From: Loktanella sp. IMCC34160
Lineage (GTDB): Bacteria; Pseudomonadota; Alphaproteobacteria; Rhodobacterales; Rhodobacteraceae
Assembly (NCBI RefSeq): GCF_004145845.1
Contig: NZ_SELP01000007.1
Span: 124,001 to 188,000, forward strand
Reading direction: 5' to 3'
DNA length: 64,000 nucleotides
Within the stretch, counting starts at the first letter, position 1; each line of letters begins with the position of its first letter. Made by a program: the position numbers and the translations under genes. The notes below the pieces were generated by a model, which worked only from the letters and a program-made list of their open reading frames with translations, did not search any database and had not been told where the DNA came from. Below are positions 1 to 9,156 of this stretch, one piece after another.

Positions 1-540
1 GTGATCTACGCCAGTTCGGAAACCACCTATGGCGTCTGTTTCTGGGATGGGCACAAGCAGCCCGACTATATCCCGGTGGACGAAGATCACCCGACCTTGC
101 CGCAGGACAGCTATGCCATGTCCAAGGTCTGTAACGAGGCGACCGCCCGGTCGTTCCAGGCCCGGTCTGGAGCGGATATCTACGGGCTGCGACTGAACAA
201 CGTCATGGAAGAGGACGATTATCGCACCCTTTTCCCGCAGTTCATCGACAACCCCGATATGCGCCGTCGCAACTTCTTTGCCTATATTGACGGGCGCGAC
301 CTTGGGCAGATGGTGGACCTCTGCCTCAAGAAGGATGGTCTGGGGCACGAGGTGTTCAACGTGGCCAATGACGACATGAGCGTCGGGCTGACCAATGCCG
401 AGGTGCAGGCGCGCTACTATCAGGGCGTCCCGGTCAAACGCGAAATGGGCGAGGCCGAGCCGATGTATTCCAACGCCAAGGCCAAGGCGATGCTGGGGTT
501 TCAGCCGCGCCACAGCTGGCGTGATGTGCTGAAAGGCTAG
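1..540 (+). CDS. NAD-dependent epimerase/dehydratase, C-terminal part
   Basis: Extended short-chain dehydrogenase/epimerase family, which acts on nucleotide-sugars or similar carbohydrates with bound NAD(P). The reading frame is open from base 1, so the N-terminal Rossmann nucleotide-binding part lies outside the window. Visible are the strand leading to the active site (VIYASSETTYG, family Ser/Thr) and the catalytic YxxxK as YAMSK. A short C-terminal substrate domain follows and ends ...WRDVLKG. The stop lies 4 bp before the next gene. The GTG at base 1 is an internal Val codon, not a start. Substrate cannot be told from this fragment. Confidence 0.85.
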   Translation: MIYASSETTYGVCFWDGHKQPDYIPVDEDHPTLPQDSYAMSKVCNEATARSFQARSGADIYGLRLNNVMEEDDYRTLFPQFIDNPDMRRRNFFAYIDGRDLGQMVDLCLKKDGLGHEVFNVANDDMSVGLTNAEVQARYYQGVPVKREMGEAEPMYSNAKAKAMLGFQPRHSWRDVLKG

Positions 541-544
541 GGCG

Positions 545-1483
545 GTGGAATTCGCCACGCTCGACCTTGCCCGGTTCGAGGCCGCGACGGGGGCTGACCG
601 TGCCGGGGAAGCCGCCCGGTTGGATGCGATCTGCCGCGACAGCGGGTTCCTGATCCTGCGCGGGCACGGGGTGCCAGAGGCGGTCATCGGCGCGGTCTGG
701 ACTGCGGCGCAGCGGTTCTTTGCCCAAGGGGTCGCGGCGAAACAGGCGGTGGCCGCGCCCTACGCGGGCTACCCCTATGGCTACCTTGGCCCGGACAAAG
801 AGGCGCTGGCGAAATCCAAGGGTGAAGACACGCCACCCGATCTGAAAGAAAGCTTCAACGGCGGTCCCCTGAGGGTGCCCGACGGGGTGTCGGACCCGGA
901 CGCCCATGCCTTTTGCTACCAGCCGACGCTTTGGCCGGATCTGGGGGGGTTCCGACCCGCGTGGGAGGCCTATTACGCCGAAATGGAAGCGCTGGCCGCG
1001 CGGATCATGGCCGCCTTTGCAGAGGCGCTGGGGCTGGACCGGGGGTATTTCGCGCCCTTCATCGGCAATCCCATCTCGGCCCTGCGGGCATTGCACTATC
1101 CGGCGACGCTGGGCGCGGCGCTGGACCGGCAACAGCGGGCCGGGGCGCATACGGATTACGGCTCGCTCACCATTCTGCTGCCGCAGGCGGGGTCGCGTGG
1201 CTTGCAGGTGATGTCGGACGGGGACTGGGTCGATGTTCCGGCAGAAGAAGGGGCATTCTTCATCAACATCGGCGACCTGATGGCGCGCTGGACGGCGGAC
1301 CGCTGGGTGTCAACGCTGCACCGGGTGGTGGCGCTTCCGGATCAGCCGGCCCGTCAAAGCCTCGCCTTCTTTCACCAACCCGACTGGGAGGCGGAAATCA
1401 CGCCGCTGGACGGATCGGACGCCTATCCAGCCGTCCGGTCCGGCCCCTACCTGATGGAGAAATTCCGATCCGCGGGCAGTTGA
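545..1483 (+). CDS. 2-oxoglutarate/Fe(II)-dependent oxygenase, isopenicillin N synthase-like
   Basis: Cytosolic non-haem iron oxygenase of the IPNS/flavanone hydroxylase type. The N-terminal DIOX_N region contains the typical SGFLILRGHGVP. The jelly-roll core supplies the iron ligands: His and Asp in GAHTDYG and the distal His in STLHRVV. The 2-oxoglutarate-binding Arg-x-Ser is in RQSLAFFHQP. The 312-residue length is normal. The start is GTG, 4 bp after the epimerase stop, so the two are probably co-transcribed. Many bacterial homologues hydroxylate small metabolites or pyrimidine deoxynucleosides, but the substrate cannot be deduced here. It converges on the quinone oxidoreductase gene with 1 bp between stops. 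Confidence 0.85.
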   Translation: MEFATLDLARFEAATGADRAGEAARLDAICRDSGFLILRGHGVPEAVIGAVWTAAQRFFAQGVAAKQAVAAPYAGYPYGYLGPDKEALAKSKGEDTPPDLKESFNGGPLRVPDGVSDPDAHAFCYQPTLWPDLGGFRPAWEAYYAEMEALAARIMAAFAEALGLDRGYFAPFIGNPISALRALHYPATLGAALDRQQRAGAHTDYGSLTILLPQAGSRGLQVMSDGDWVDVPAEEGAFFINIGDLMARWTADRWVSTLHRVVALPDQPARQSLAFFHQPDWEAEITPLDGSDAYPAVRSGPYLMEKFRSAGS

Positions 1484-1484
1484 C

Positions 1485-2462
1485 CTAGCCGCCCATTGTC
1501 ACCACGACCTTGCCGGTGGATTTTCGGTCTGCAAGCAGCGCCAGCGCGTCGCCGGCCCGGTCAAGGGGCAGGGAGTGGCTGATATGGGGTTTCAGTCGCC
1601 CTTCGGCATGCCAGCGCATCAATTCGGTCATGCTGTCGGTCAGGGCCTCGGGGTTAAAGGCCATGTAGCCACCCCAGTAGAAGCCGATCACGTCGATGTT
1701 CTTGACCAGCAGGTGGTTGGCCGGGATCTTCGGCACCTCGCCCCCGGCAAAGCCGATGACGATCAAACGCGCCTCGCGGTTGGCGGCCTTGAACAGGGCG
1801 GTGAACAGATCCCCCCCCACCACGTCATAGACCACATCGGCACCGCCAAGCGCCTTGATCCGGGCGGTAATGTCAGCCGGGTCGGTGGTCGCGTCGATCA
1901 CATGGTCAGCCCCCGCTGCCTGCGCCACGGCCAACTTGTCGGCCCCGCGCGCGATGGCCACGACCTCGGCCCCCAAGGCCTTGCCGATCTCGATCGCGGT
2001 CAGGCCCACACCGCCCGCCGCCCCGGTGACAACCAGACGTTCCCCCGGCCGCAGTCGGGCCCGCCGGGTCAGCGCAAGATGCGAGGTGCCATAGGCAACC
2101 TGAAACCCTGCGGCCACCGCCGGGTCCATTGTGTCGGGGACGGGAATGCAGCGGTCGGCGGGAAAAAGCCCCTCTTCGGCAAGCCCGCCCTGCCCACTGA
2201 ACACCGCCACGCGGGTGCCGGGGGGCGGGGCGTCTGTCTCGGGGCCGCTGTCGATCACCGTGCCGCACACCTCGAGCCCAAGGGTGAAAGGGGCAGGGGG
2301 CGTGTCCTGATAGGTCCCTTTCGCCATCAACAGATCGGCAAAGTTAAGCCCGCATGCCTCGATCTTCAGGCGAACTTCGCCTTTTGCGGGCATGGGGGTT
2401 TCCACATGTGTCAGCGTCGGTTCCCCGCCCGAAGCGAGAATGCGAAAGGCTTTGTGCGTCAT
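1485..2462 (-). CDS. NADPH:quinone oxidoreductase family protein (zinc-free MDR)
   Basis: Medium-chain dehydrogenase/reductase of the quinone oxidoreductase branch, 325 residues. The N-terminal GroES-like domain includes EACGLNFADLLMAKG. The Rossmann fold carries the nucleotide motif VTGAAGGVGLTAIEIGK. The cysteine cluster of the structural-zinc alcohol dehydrogenases is absent, as expected for this branch. It probably reduces quinones or enone/acryloyl-type substrates with NADPH. The ATG start at 2460-2462 faces a 258-bp region shared with the divergent XRE regulator. Exact substrate is unknown. Confidence 0.85.
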   Translation of the reverse strand: MTHKAFRILASGGEPTLTHVETPMPAKGEVRLKIEACGLNFADLLMAKGTYQDTPPAPFTLGLEVCGTVIDSGPETDAPPPGTRVAVFSGQGGLAEEGLFPADRCIPVPDTMDPAVAAGFQVAYGTSHLALTRRARLRPGERLVVTGAAGGVGLTAIEIGKALGAEVVAIARGADKLAVAQAAGADHVIDATTDPADITARIKALGGADVVYDVVGGDLFTALFKAANREARLIVIGFAGGEVPKIPANHLLVKNIDVIGFYWGGYMAFNPEALTDSMTELMRWHAEGRLKPHISHSLPLDRAGDALALLADRKSTGKVVVTMGG

Positions 2463-2720
2463 GGAATCCCGTTTTCTATCATTGGCTTGCAGACGCTAGT
2501 ATAGCGGGTTTGCAGCGTGAACCTATCCTTTTGGACGGGTTTATTCCGGGATTCGGCGCCTTTGGAACGGGGATACCTATCCTAAAGGTCATGTAGACCC
2601 ACGCAACCAAGACGTGTTTCCTTGGCCAATATCAAATCGCGCCGATCGCCATGTGTACGGGCACTCAACCGGGAAAAGACACATGAGGAGCAGGGTCGGC
2701 CCCGTAGTCGAGGTATTACA

Positions 2721-3089
2721 ATGAAGCACCCTGTTGATGTTCATGTTGGAAAGCGGATCAGGCATCGTCGCTGGATGATTGGCACCACCCAGCAGCAGCT
2801 GGCCGAAAAAGTTGGGATCAAGTTCCAGCAGATCCAGAAATACGAAACCGGCATGAACCGCGTCAGCGCCTCTCGCCTGTGGGACATCGCCCACGCGCTT
2901 TCGGTGCCGATCTCGTTCTTCTTCGAAGGTCTGGACGCCGCGGGGCAGGAAGACGCGAATGCAACGCTGCCGGGGGATATCCTGGCCGACAAGGAAGCGC
3001 TGGACCTGCTGCGGTCCTACTATGCCATTCCCGAAACCCAGCGCCGTCGCCTGTTCGATCTGGCCCGCGTCCTGAGCGACGCCGCCTGA
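2721..3089 (+). CDS. XRE-family transcriptional regulator
   Basis: A 122-residue DNA-binding protein. An N-terminal helix-turn-helix (residues about 9-65) contains GTTQQQLAEKVGIKFQQIQKYE and the following NRVSASRLWDIAHAL. A C-terminal tail (PETQRRRLFDLARVLSDAA) is seen in many alphaproteobacterial paralogues. The ATG at 2721 is preferred because the conserved family sequence begins there; the frame extends upstream without family resemblance. It precedes hisN by 66 bp. A role in global or stress regulation is only inferred from the family. Confidence 0.85.
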   Translation: MKHPVDVHVGKRIRHRRWMIGTTQQQLAEKVGIKFQQIQKYETGMNRVSASRLWDIAHALSVPISFFFEGLDAAGQEDANATLPGDILADKEALDLLRSYYAIPETQRRRLFDLARVLSDAA

Positions 3090-3155
3090 CCGAACCCTTG
3101 ACGGGCCTTGCGCGGGCGGGCTACCGCCTGTGCAAAGGGACCGTCGGGGGCAGGG

Positions 3156-3968
3156 ATGCGCAACACATTGAACGATGCAACGAAGGGCGATCTGGAACGG
3201 GTCGCCCATTTGCTTGCCGATGCGGCCCGACCCGCAACGCTGGCCCATTTCCGCGCTGCCCAGATCGACACCGATGACAAGACCGGCACCGGGGCGGGCT
3301 TCGACCCTGTCACCGTCGCCGACCGCGCCGCCGAACAGGCGATCCGCGATATTCTGGCGCGCGAACGCCCCGATGACGGGGTTCTGGGCGAAGAATTTGG
3401 CACCACGAAAGGACGCTCCGGCCTGACCTGGGTGATCGACCCGATCGACGGGACGCGCGGCTATATCTCGGGCACGCCGACCTGGGGGGTTCTGATCGCG
3501 CTGTCGGACGAACAGGGGCCGATCTTCGGGATCGTCGACCAGCCCTATATCCGGGAACGGTTCGTCGGCGGCTTTGGCCGGGCCGAGGTGACAGGGCCAT
3601 CCGGCACCGCGCCGCTGGTCACACGCGCCCACCGTCCCCTGTCCGAGGCAACAGTGCTGACCACCTTTCCCGAGGTCGGAACGGATGAGGAGGGCCGCGC
3701 CTTTCACGCTGTGGCGACCCGCGCCCGGCTGACCCGCTATGGGATGGACTGCTATGGCTACGCCCTCTTGGCGGCGGGGCAGGTGGATCTTGTGATCGAG
3801 GCAGGTCTGAACCCCTATGACATTCAGGCCCCGCAGGCCGTGATCGAGGCGGCGGGCGGGATCGTCACAAGCTGGGACGGTGGCCCGGCGCATATGGGCG
3901 GGCGCGTGATCGCCGCCGCGAACCGTGACATCCATGCCGAGGCGCTGGCGATCCTTCAGGGCGTCTAG
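3156..3968 (+). CDS. hisN: Histidinol-phosphatase, inositol monophosphatase family
   Basis: Hydrolyses L-histidinol phosphate to histidinol, the penultimate part of histidine synthesis, in organisms that lack the HAD-type enzyme. It is a Mg-dependent, Li-sensitive fold. Metal-ligand motifs are visible: GVLGEEFG (Glu), WVIDPIDGTRGYISG (DPIDGT signature) and NPYDIQAPQ (Asp). Length is 270 residues. The start is ATG 3156, preceded by GGGGGCAGGG. A related inositol or nucleotide phosphatase cannot be excluded, but the TRGYISG stretch and the Asp context match HisN. hisD lies 4 kb downstream in this window. Confidence 0.85.
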   Translation: MRNTLNDATKGDLERVAHLLADAARPATLAHFRAAQIDTDDKTGTGAGFDPVTVADRAAEQAIRDILARERPDDGVLGEEFGTTKGRSGLTWVIDPIDGTRGYISGTPTWGVLIALSDEQGPIFGIVDQPYIRERFVGGFGRAEVTGPSGTAPLVTRAHRPLSEATVLTTFPEVGTDEEGRAFHAVATRARLTRYGMDCYGYALLAAGQVDLVIEAGLNPYDIQAPQAVIEAAGGIVTSWDGGPAHMGGRVIAAANRDIHAEALAILQGV

Positions 3969-4035
3969 GCCGGGCGGTGGACAGCGCGGGCCGCTTGTCT
4001 ATGGTAGCCCGCAACCATCAGACCAAGGGGGTATC

Positions 4036-4554
4036 ATGGCCGACGGAACCTTTGCAGTGCTCTTGCTGGCCTTCGGGCTGACCGACATGGCGCAAAACCA
4101 TTGCGGGACCGACGCGGGCTGCCTTGCGGGCAACGACCGGCAGGCAAGATTCGCGATCTCGGCGGGCGAGGTGCTGGAACGGCGGGCACAGCCGGCCGGA
4201 GAGATCTACCTGCGCTACGATTTCGGTCGAGGATTCGGCCCCTTCGGCACCGCCGCGGGCCTGTCGGTGGGTGAGAAGGGAGAGCTGTGGATGGGTTACG
4301 GCGTCACCTACGAACTGACCCGCCCCGACACGCCCTATTTCGCCGAATTGCACCTGATGCCGGGGCTTTACGCGCCCAACGACGGGTTCGACCTTGGCGG
4401 ACCGCTGGAGTTTCGGTCGGGGATCGAGTTCGGCTATGAAACCCGCAGCGGGGTCCGGTTCGGACTGGCCTACGACCACCGGTCCAACGCCGACATATTC
4501 GCCCAGAACCCGGGGATCGAGACCGTGCAACTGCGGGTGAGTTTCCCGATGTAA
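4036..4554 (+). CDS. Lipid A 3-O-deacylase, PagL/acyloxyacyl hydrolase-like
   Basis: Outer-membrane beta-barrel lipase family that removes the 3-O acyl chain of lipid A. The 172-residue protein shows alternating hydrophobic strands. Near the C-terminus it has the PagL active-site arrangement: His-x-Ser in YDHRSN, followed 12 residues after the Ser by Glu in NPGIE. This is the same spacing as His126/Ser128/Glu140 of the characterised enzyme. It ends in a beta-strand terminated by ...VSFPM. The first residues (MADGTFAVLLLAFGLTDMA) could serve as a short signal peptide, though a weak one. Start ATG 4036 follows a GGGGG tract. Confidence 0.7.
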   Translation: MADGTFAVLLLAFGLTDMAQNHCGTDAGCLAGNDRQARFAISAGEVLERRAQPAGEIYLRYDFGRGFGPFGTAAGLSVGEKGELWMGYGVTYELTRPDTPYFAELHLMPGLYAPNDGFDLGGPLEFRSGIEFGYETRSGVRFGLAYDHRSNADIFAQNPGIETVQLRVSFPM

Positions 4555-4577
4555 GGTGGTTGGCAGGCATTCATTGG

Positions 4578-5087
4578 TTAGGCTGGGGCATTCGTGAAAT
4601 AAATTTCGGACTCGGGGTAGAGATCCAAGTCGTAGAGTTCCCGCAAGCCAACGAGACCGTAGACCCCATTTATGGGGAAGCGCCTTTCTTCAGGTGTCAG
4701 GCTTGTCACCCAATCCTCTCGATTGCTGTTGAGCAACCACCATCCCTTGGCCTTCGCTCCAGGCGCAAACAGACCAAGACTCTTGAAGGTGGGTTCCGAC
4801 AGTTCGCTTTCGGACAACTCGACCTGTCCAAGGATCGTGACCTCAGGTTGGCGCATCATGGCGCCAAGATGGAACCGCACATAAGTCCGAAGAGGAAAGC
4901 CGTGTATGACGTTCAGGTCGGACACTTCCTCAGACACCGCCGGAGCAAGCATCCGGACGATGAAGATGCCTTTGGCCGACTTGGAGTCTTCATGCGGCAA
5001 CTGGCTCGCCCCGACGCAAATGCCGTAGCAATAGAAATCGCCAAAGTCGAACTGAAGAACTGTACCGGAATACTTTCCTAGCTTCAT
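4578..5087 (-). CDS. Hypothetical protein, cassette-like orphan
   Basis: A 169-residue soluble protein that I do not recognise with certainty. Its beginning (GTVLQFDFGDFYCYGICVG) vaguely recalls the Imm26-like fold, but that is weak. Codon use and GC content are less biased than in the neighbours, suggesting acquisition. The ATG at 5085-5087 is chosen; an upstream in-frame start would add nine residues. The gene sits downstream of tRNA-Thr on the same strand. Its edges carry GCCTAAC at the stop codon and GTTGGGC 77 bp upstream of the start, which resemble integron attC core sites. Confidence 0.55.
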   Translation of the reverse strand: MKLGKYSGTVLQFDFGDFYCYGICVGASQLPHEDSKSAKGIFIVRMLAPAVSEEVSDLNVIHGFPLRTYVRFHLGAMMRQPEVTILGQVELSESELSEPTFKSLGLFAPGAKAKGWWLLNSNREDWVTSLTPEERRFPINGVYGLVGLRELYDLDLYPESEIYFTNAPA

Positions 5088-5205
5088 GACCTGCACCGAA
5101 CCAACCATACCCAACCCACCCGCAGGGTGTTGTAGAAGGCCGTCCAGTGCAATGTATTATTAGGCCCAACGCCTGAACTGTGCAACACATCAAAGGAATT
5201 AAGGA

Positions 5206-5280
<75 letters not shown>

Positions 5281-5366
5281 ATCTGCGAGGCGGGGATTAG
5301 CCCTAATCGAAATCGGGCGCAAGCCCTCTCTGGACGGTTTTTGCACCTTCCTTTAACAACGCGGTC

Positions 5367-5528
5367 ATGGAGCAGAAAGACGGGCCAAAGACCGGGCGGA
5401 AATCCACGCAGACGCGGGAAGACCGTTTGAAGGCAGCGCTGAAGGCGAATATGGCCCGGCGTAAGGCGCAGGCGCGCGCCCGTGGCACAGGCAAGACGGC
5501 GGACGACCCCGCCGGGAAAGACGAATAG
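5367..5528 (+). CDS. Small highly basic protein upstream of murA
   Basis: A 53-residue reading frame from ATG 5367 to TAG 5526-5528, ending 7 bp before the murA start. The product is rich in Lys, Arg and Ala (core [20 protein letters not shown]) and lacks hydrophobic segments. Short Lys/Arg/Ala-rich proteins of this kind are, to my knowledge, often annotated in Rhodobacteraceae. A nucleic-acid- or ribosome-associated role is a guess from charge alone. The tight spacing suggests translation with murA. Confidence 0.6.
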   Translation: MEQKDGPKTGRKSTQTREDRLKAALKANMARRKAQARARGTGKTADDPAGKDE

Positions 5529-5535
5529 GCAGGCT

Positions 5536-6804
5536 ATGGATTCGATTATCGTGAAGGGCGGCACGCCGCTGAAGGGCAAGATCAGGATCGCGGGGGCGAA
5601 GAACGCGGCACTGACCCTGATGCCGGCAACCCTTCTGTCCGAAGAGCCGCTGACCCTGACCAACACGCCGCGCCTGTCGGACATCAAGACGATGACCCTT
5701 CTGTTGCAGTCGCTGGGGGCCGAAGTGTCCGCGCTGCATGACGGCAAGGTGCAGGTGCTGTCGAGCCACGGGCTGAACTCGACCACCGCGGATTACGAGA
5801 TCGTGCGCAAGATGCGCGCCTCCAACCTCGTGCTGGGTCCGCTGCTTGCACGCGAGGGCCATGCGGTCGTGTCGCTGCCCGGCGGCTGCGCGATCGGGGC
5901 GCGTCCGATGGACCTGCATGTCACCGCGCTTGAGGCCTTGGGGGCCGAGATCGAGTTGAAGGACGGTTATCTTCATGCGGTCGCCCGGGGTGGCCTGAAA
6001 GGCGGCACCATTGATTTCCGCTTTGCCTCGGTCGGGGCGACGGAAAACGCGCTGATGGCCGCGACGCTGGCCAAGGGCACCACAGTGATCAACAACGCTG
6101 CGCGCGAGCCTGAAATCGTCGATCTGGCCGATTGCCTGCGCAAGATGGGCGCCCAGATCGACGGCGACGGCACCGGCCGGATCGAGGTGCAGGGCGTGGA
6201 CCGTCTGGGCGGGGCGACCCATCAGGTGGTGACCGACCGGATCGAACTGGGCACCTATATGCTGGCCCCGGTGATCGCCGGGGGCGAGGTGGAATGCATT
6301 GGCGGCCGTCTGTCGCTGGTCGAAAGCTTTGTCGAAAAACTGCATCAGGCCGGGGTCGAGGTGACGGAAACCGCCGAGGGGCTGAAAGTGGCCCGCAATG
6401 GCGACCGCCCCCGCGCGGTGGACGTGACCACCGAACCCTTCCCCGGGTTCCCCACGGACCTTCAGGCGCAGATGATGGCGATGCTCTGCACCGCCGAGGG
6501 CACCAGCGTGCTGGAAGAGAAGATTTTCGAGAATCGGTTCATGCACGCCCCGGAACTTGTCCGCATGGGCGCCAGTATCGAGGTGCACGGAGGCCATGCC
6601 ACGGTGCACGGGGTCGACCGTCTGAAGGGCGCACCGGTCATGGCGACGGATTTGCGCGCCTCGGTCTCGCTGATTCTGGCGGGGCTGGCGGCAGAGGGGG
6701 AAACCCGCGTGAACCGGGTCTATCACCTTGACCGTGGTTATGAGCATGTCGAGGAAAAGCTGGGCGCGGTGGGCGCACAGATCGAAAGGGTGGCGGGCGA
6801 GTGA
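5536..6804 (+). CDS. murA: UDP-N-acetylglucosamine 1-carboxyvinyltransferase
   Basis: Transfers enolpyruvate from PEP to UDP-GlcNAc, the first committed step of peptidoglycan synthesis, in the cytosol. The 422-residue length is typical. The substrate-binding AGAKNAAL (Lys22, Asn23) is present, as is the catalytic loop [16 protein letters not shown] with the active-site Cys at residue 118, so the enzyme should be fosfomycin-sensitive. Other family stretches include [10 protein letters not shown] and [10 protein letters not shown]. The start is ATG 5536 (MDSIIVKGG), matching the family N-terminus. The 3' end overlaps the DUF2948 gene by 4 bp. Confidence 0.97.
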   Translation: MDSIIVKGGTPLKGKIRIAGAKNAALTLMPATLLSEEPLTLTNTPRLSDIKTMTLLLQSLGAEVSALHDGKVQVLSSHGLNSTTADYEIVRKMRASNLVLGPLLAREGHAVVSLPGGCAIGARPMDLHVTALEALGAEIELKDGYLHAVARGGLKGGTIDFRFASVGATENALMAATLAKGTTVINNAAREPEIVDLADCLRKMGAQIDGDGTGRIEVQGVDRLGGATHQVVTDRIELGTYMLAPVIAGGEVECIGGRLSLVESFVEKLHQAGVEVTETAEGLKVARNGDRPRAVDVTTEPFPGFPTDLQAQMMAMLCTAEGTSVLEEKIFENRFMHAPELVRMGASIEVHGGHATVHGVDRLKGAPVMATDLRASVSLILAGLAAEGETRVNRVYHLDRGYEHVEEKLGAVGAQIERVAGE

Positions 6805-7280
6805 CCGGAGACGCACGATTCGAGGATGGCGGCGACAAGCCGCTGCGCCTGAAGGCGCTGGACGAGATGGACCTGTCGGTCCTGTCGGCACTGGCGCAGG
6901 ATGCGGTCTTTCCGGCGTCGGAAATGCAATGGCTGCCCCGGCAGCGCCGCTTTGCGATCCTGCTGAACCGGTTCCGTTGGGAAGATGCCGACCGGGCCGC
7001 AACCCGGCGCCGCGCGGTGGAGCGGGTTCAATCTGTCCTGTCCATCGAAGATGTTCGAAAAGTGCAATCTCAAGGGGTGCCGCGTGGCGATTCCGATGTC
7101 GTTCTATCGCTTTTGTCTATTTCCTTTGAAGCGGGCGAAGACGGAACCGGCCGCGTGACCCTGACCCTCGCAGGGGACGGGGCCATCGCGCTGGAGGTCG
7201 AGGCGCTGGAAGTCCTCCTTCAGGACGTCACCCGCCCCTACATCGCGCCATCGAAAAAGACGCCGGATCATCCCGAATGA
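6801..7280 (+). CDS. DUF2948 family protein
   Basis: Conserved alphaproteobacterial protein of unknown function, 159 residues. It is recognised by the N-terminal pattern of [40 protein letters not shown], and the C-terminal [21 protein letters not shown]. No membrane segment or catalytic motif is evident. It overlaps murA by 4 bp and the downstream acetyltransferase by 4 bp, so the three are translationally coupled. Pairing with murA is frequent in Rhodobacterales, but that does not define a function. Confidence 0.8.
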   Translation: MTGDARFEDGGDKPLRLKALDEMDLSVLSALAQDAVFPASEMQWLPRQRRFAILLNRFRWEDADRAATRRRAVERVQSVLSIEDVRKVQSQGVPRGDSDVVLSLLSISFEAGEDGTGRVTLTLAGDGAIALEVEALEVLLQDVTRPYIAPSKKTPDHPE

Positions 7281-7771
7281 TCGTCCGGCGGTTGACAGCC
7301 GCCGATGCGCTGGCCTTTCGCCATGTCCGGCTGGAGGCGCTGCGCCTGCATCCCGAGGCCTATGGCTCGACCCTCGCGCAATGGGAGACCCTTCCCGAAT
7401 CCCGCTATATTCAGCGGTTGGAAGGGGGCGTTATTTTCGGCCTTTGGACGGACAAGGGCTTGGAAGGGCTGTTGGCCTATGACCGCGAGGATGGTTTGAA
7501 CGCCCGCCACCGCGCCAGCCTGCACGCGGTCTATGTGCGCAAGCGGTTGCGCGGAAAAGGGGCGGTCGATCTGCTGATCGAAGCGGCGATTGCGCAGGGC
7601 CGCGCCGATGGGCTGGCCCAGATCGAACTGACTGTCGCCGAAACCAACACCCGCGCTTATGACGCCTACGCCCGGCACGGCTTTGTCCGCTTCGGCGTGA
7701 TCCCCCGCGCGCTGCTGATCAAGGGCAACTATGTCGACGAAATCCAGTTGATCCGGCGGCTGGACGACTAG
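7277..7771 (+). CDS. GNAT family N-acetyltransferase
   Basis: A 164-residue acetyl-CoA-dependent acyltransferase. The N-terminal [21 protein letters not shown] and a central LHAVYVRKRLRGKGAVDLLI match the GNAT acetyl-CoA pyrophosphate-binding motif A (R-x-x-G-x-G/A, here RLRGKGA). The strand/helix IELTVAETNTRAYDAYARHGF is the usual motif B. It is co-transcribed with murA and DUF2948 by overlap. Its acceptor substrate cannot be predicted. Confidence 0.85.
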   Translation: MIVRRLTAADALAFRHVRLEALRLHPEAYGSTLAQWETLPESRYIQRLEGGVIFGLWTDKGLEGLLAYDREDGLNARHRASLHAVYVRKRLRGKGAVDLLIEAAIAQGRADGLAQIELTVAETNTRAYDAYARHGFVRFGVIPRALLIKGNYVDEIQLIRRLDD

Positions 7772-7847
7772 GCGCGCGGCCAGACCCCAAACGCCGCATT
7801 GATGCCCGGCCCCGCCCCTTGTATCAGGCGGGGGAAGGAGCCTGCCC

Positions 7848-9152
7848 ATGCCGCATTTTCTGTCCACCCGTGACGCCGATTTCGAAGCCCGCTTTTCCGC
7901 GCTTCTGGGAATGAAGCGCGAAGACAGCCCGGATGTGGATGCCGTCGTGGCCGGAATCATTGCCGATGTGCGGGCGCGTGGCGATGCGGCAGTGATCGAC
8001 CTGACCGCGAAATTCGACCGTCTGGACCTGACCCCTGCGACCCTGCGGTTTTCCGAGGCCGAGATCGAGGCGGAGTGCGCCAAGGTCAGCCCCGAGGATC
8101 GTGCCGCCCTTGAACTCGCCGCGGATCGCATCCGCGCCTACCACGAACGTCAGATGCCGGAAGACGCCCGCTGGGAGGATGCCACCGGTGCCTCGCTTGG
8201 CTGGCGCTGGACGGCCGTGTCGGCGGCGGGCCTCTATGTGCCGGGCGGGCTGGCATCCTACCCGTCCTCGGTCCTGATGAACGCGATCCCGGCCAAGGTT
8301 GCGGGAGTGTCCCGTCTGGCCATCACCGTGCCGACCCCCGATGGGGTGACGAACCCGCTGGTGATCCTTGCCGCCCGGATTGCCGGGGTGGACGAGATTT
8401 ACCGCATCGGCGGGGCGCAGGCGATCGCGGCCCTTGCCTATGGCACTGAAACCATCCCGCCCGTGGACAAGATCACCGGGCCGGGCAACGCCTTTGTTGC
8501 CGCGGCCAAACGCCGGGTCTTTGGCAAGGTCGGGATCGACATGATCGCGGGGCCGTCTGAAATTCTGGTCATCGCCGACCGCGACAACGACCCGGACTGG
8601 ATCGCGCTGGACCTGCTAAGCCAGGCCGAACACGACGAAAGCGCCCAGTCGATCCTGATCACCGACGATGCGGCCTTTGGGCAGGCCGTGGCCGCCGCCG
8701 TGGACAAACGGCTTGAAACGCTGGAACGCCGGGCCATCGCCGGGGCCAGCTGGCGCGATTTCGGTGCGGTGATCACCGTGGACAGCATGGATCAGGCCGT
8801 GGCCCTGTCCGACCGGATCGCGCCCGAACATCTGGAGCTGTGCGTGAACGACGCCGAGGCATTGGCGGCCCGCGTCACCCATGCGGGCGCGATCTTTATC
8901 GGGGGCTGGACCCCCGAGGCGATTGGCGATTACATCGGCGGACCCAACCACGTGCTGCCCACCGCCCGGTCGGCCCGGTTTTCAAGTGGATTGTCCGTGA
9001 TGGATTTCGTCAAACGCACCACCCTTGCCCGCATGACCCCGCAGGCGCTGGCCGCCATCGGCCCCGCCGCTGAACGGCTTGCCACATCCGAAAGCCTTCA
9101 GGCGCACGGCCTGTCCGTCCGTGCCCGGCTTGACCGGTTGAACGAGGGGTAG
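7848..9152 (+). CDS. hisD: Histidinol dehydrogenase
   Basis: Zinc enzyme that oxidises L-histidinol to histidine in two NAD-dependent steps. Length is 434 residues, full size. Conserved segments include GLYVPGG near the middle, PVDKITGPGN, the signature region IDMIAGPSEILVIAD, the Gln/His zinc site in LLSQAEHDE, and the C-terminal APEHLEL and GGPNHVLPT. ATG 7848 follows a GGGGAAGGAG ribosome-binding site. It heads a run of same-strand genes reaching yacG. Confidence 0.97.
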   Translation: MPHFLSTRDADFEARFSALLGMKREDSPDVDAVVAGIIADVRARGDAAVIDLTAKFDRLDLTPATLRFSEAEIEAECAKVSPEDRAALELAADRIRAYHERQMPEDARWEDATGASLGWRWTAVSAAGLYVPGGLASYPSSVLMNAIPAKVAGVSRLAITVPTPDGVTNPLVILAARIAGVDEIYRIGGAQAIAALAYGTETIPPVDKITGPGNAFVAAAKRRVFGKVGIDMIAGPSEILVIADRDNDPDWIALDLLSQAEHDESAQSILITDDAAFGQAVAAAVDKRLETLERRAIAGASWRDFGAVITVDSMDQAVALSDRIAPEHLELCVNDAEALAARVTHAGAIFIGGWTPEAIGDYIGGPNHVLPTARSARFSSGLSVMDFVKRTTLARMTPQALAAIGPAAERLATSESLQAHGLSVRARLDRLNEG

Positions 9153-9156
9153 GGCC

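Noticed and set aside
5365-7002. Long minus-strand frame opposite murA
   Set aside because: Composition is Arg/His/Gly-rich with no protein family features; it is the antisense shadow of murA and DUF2948 in high-GC DNA.
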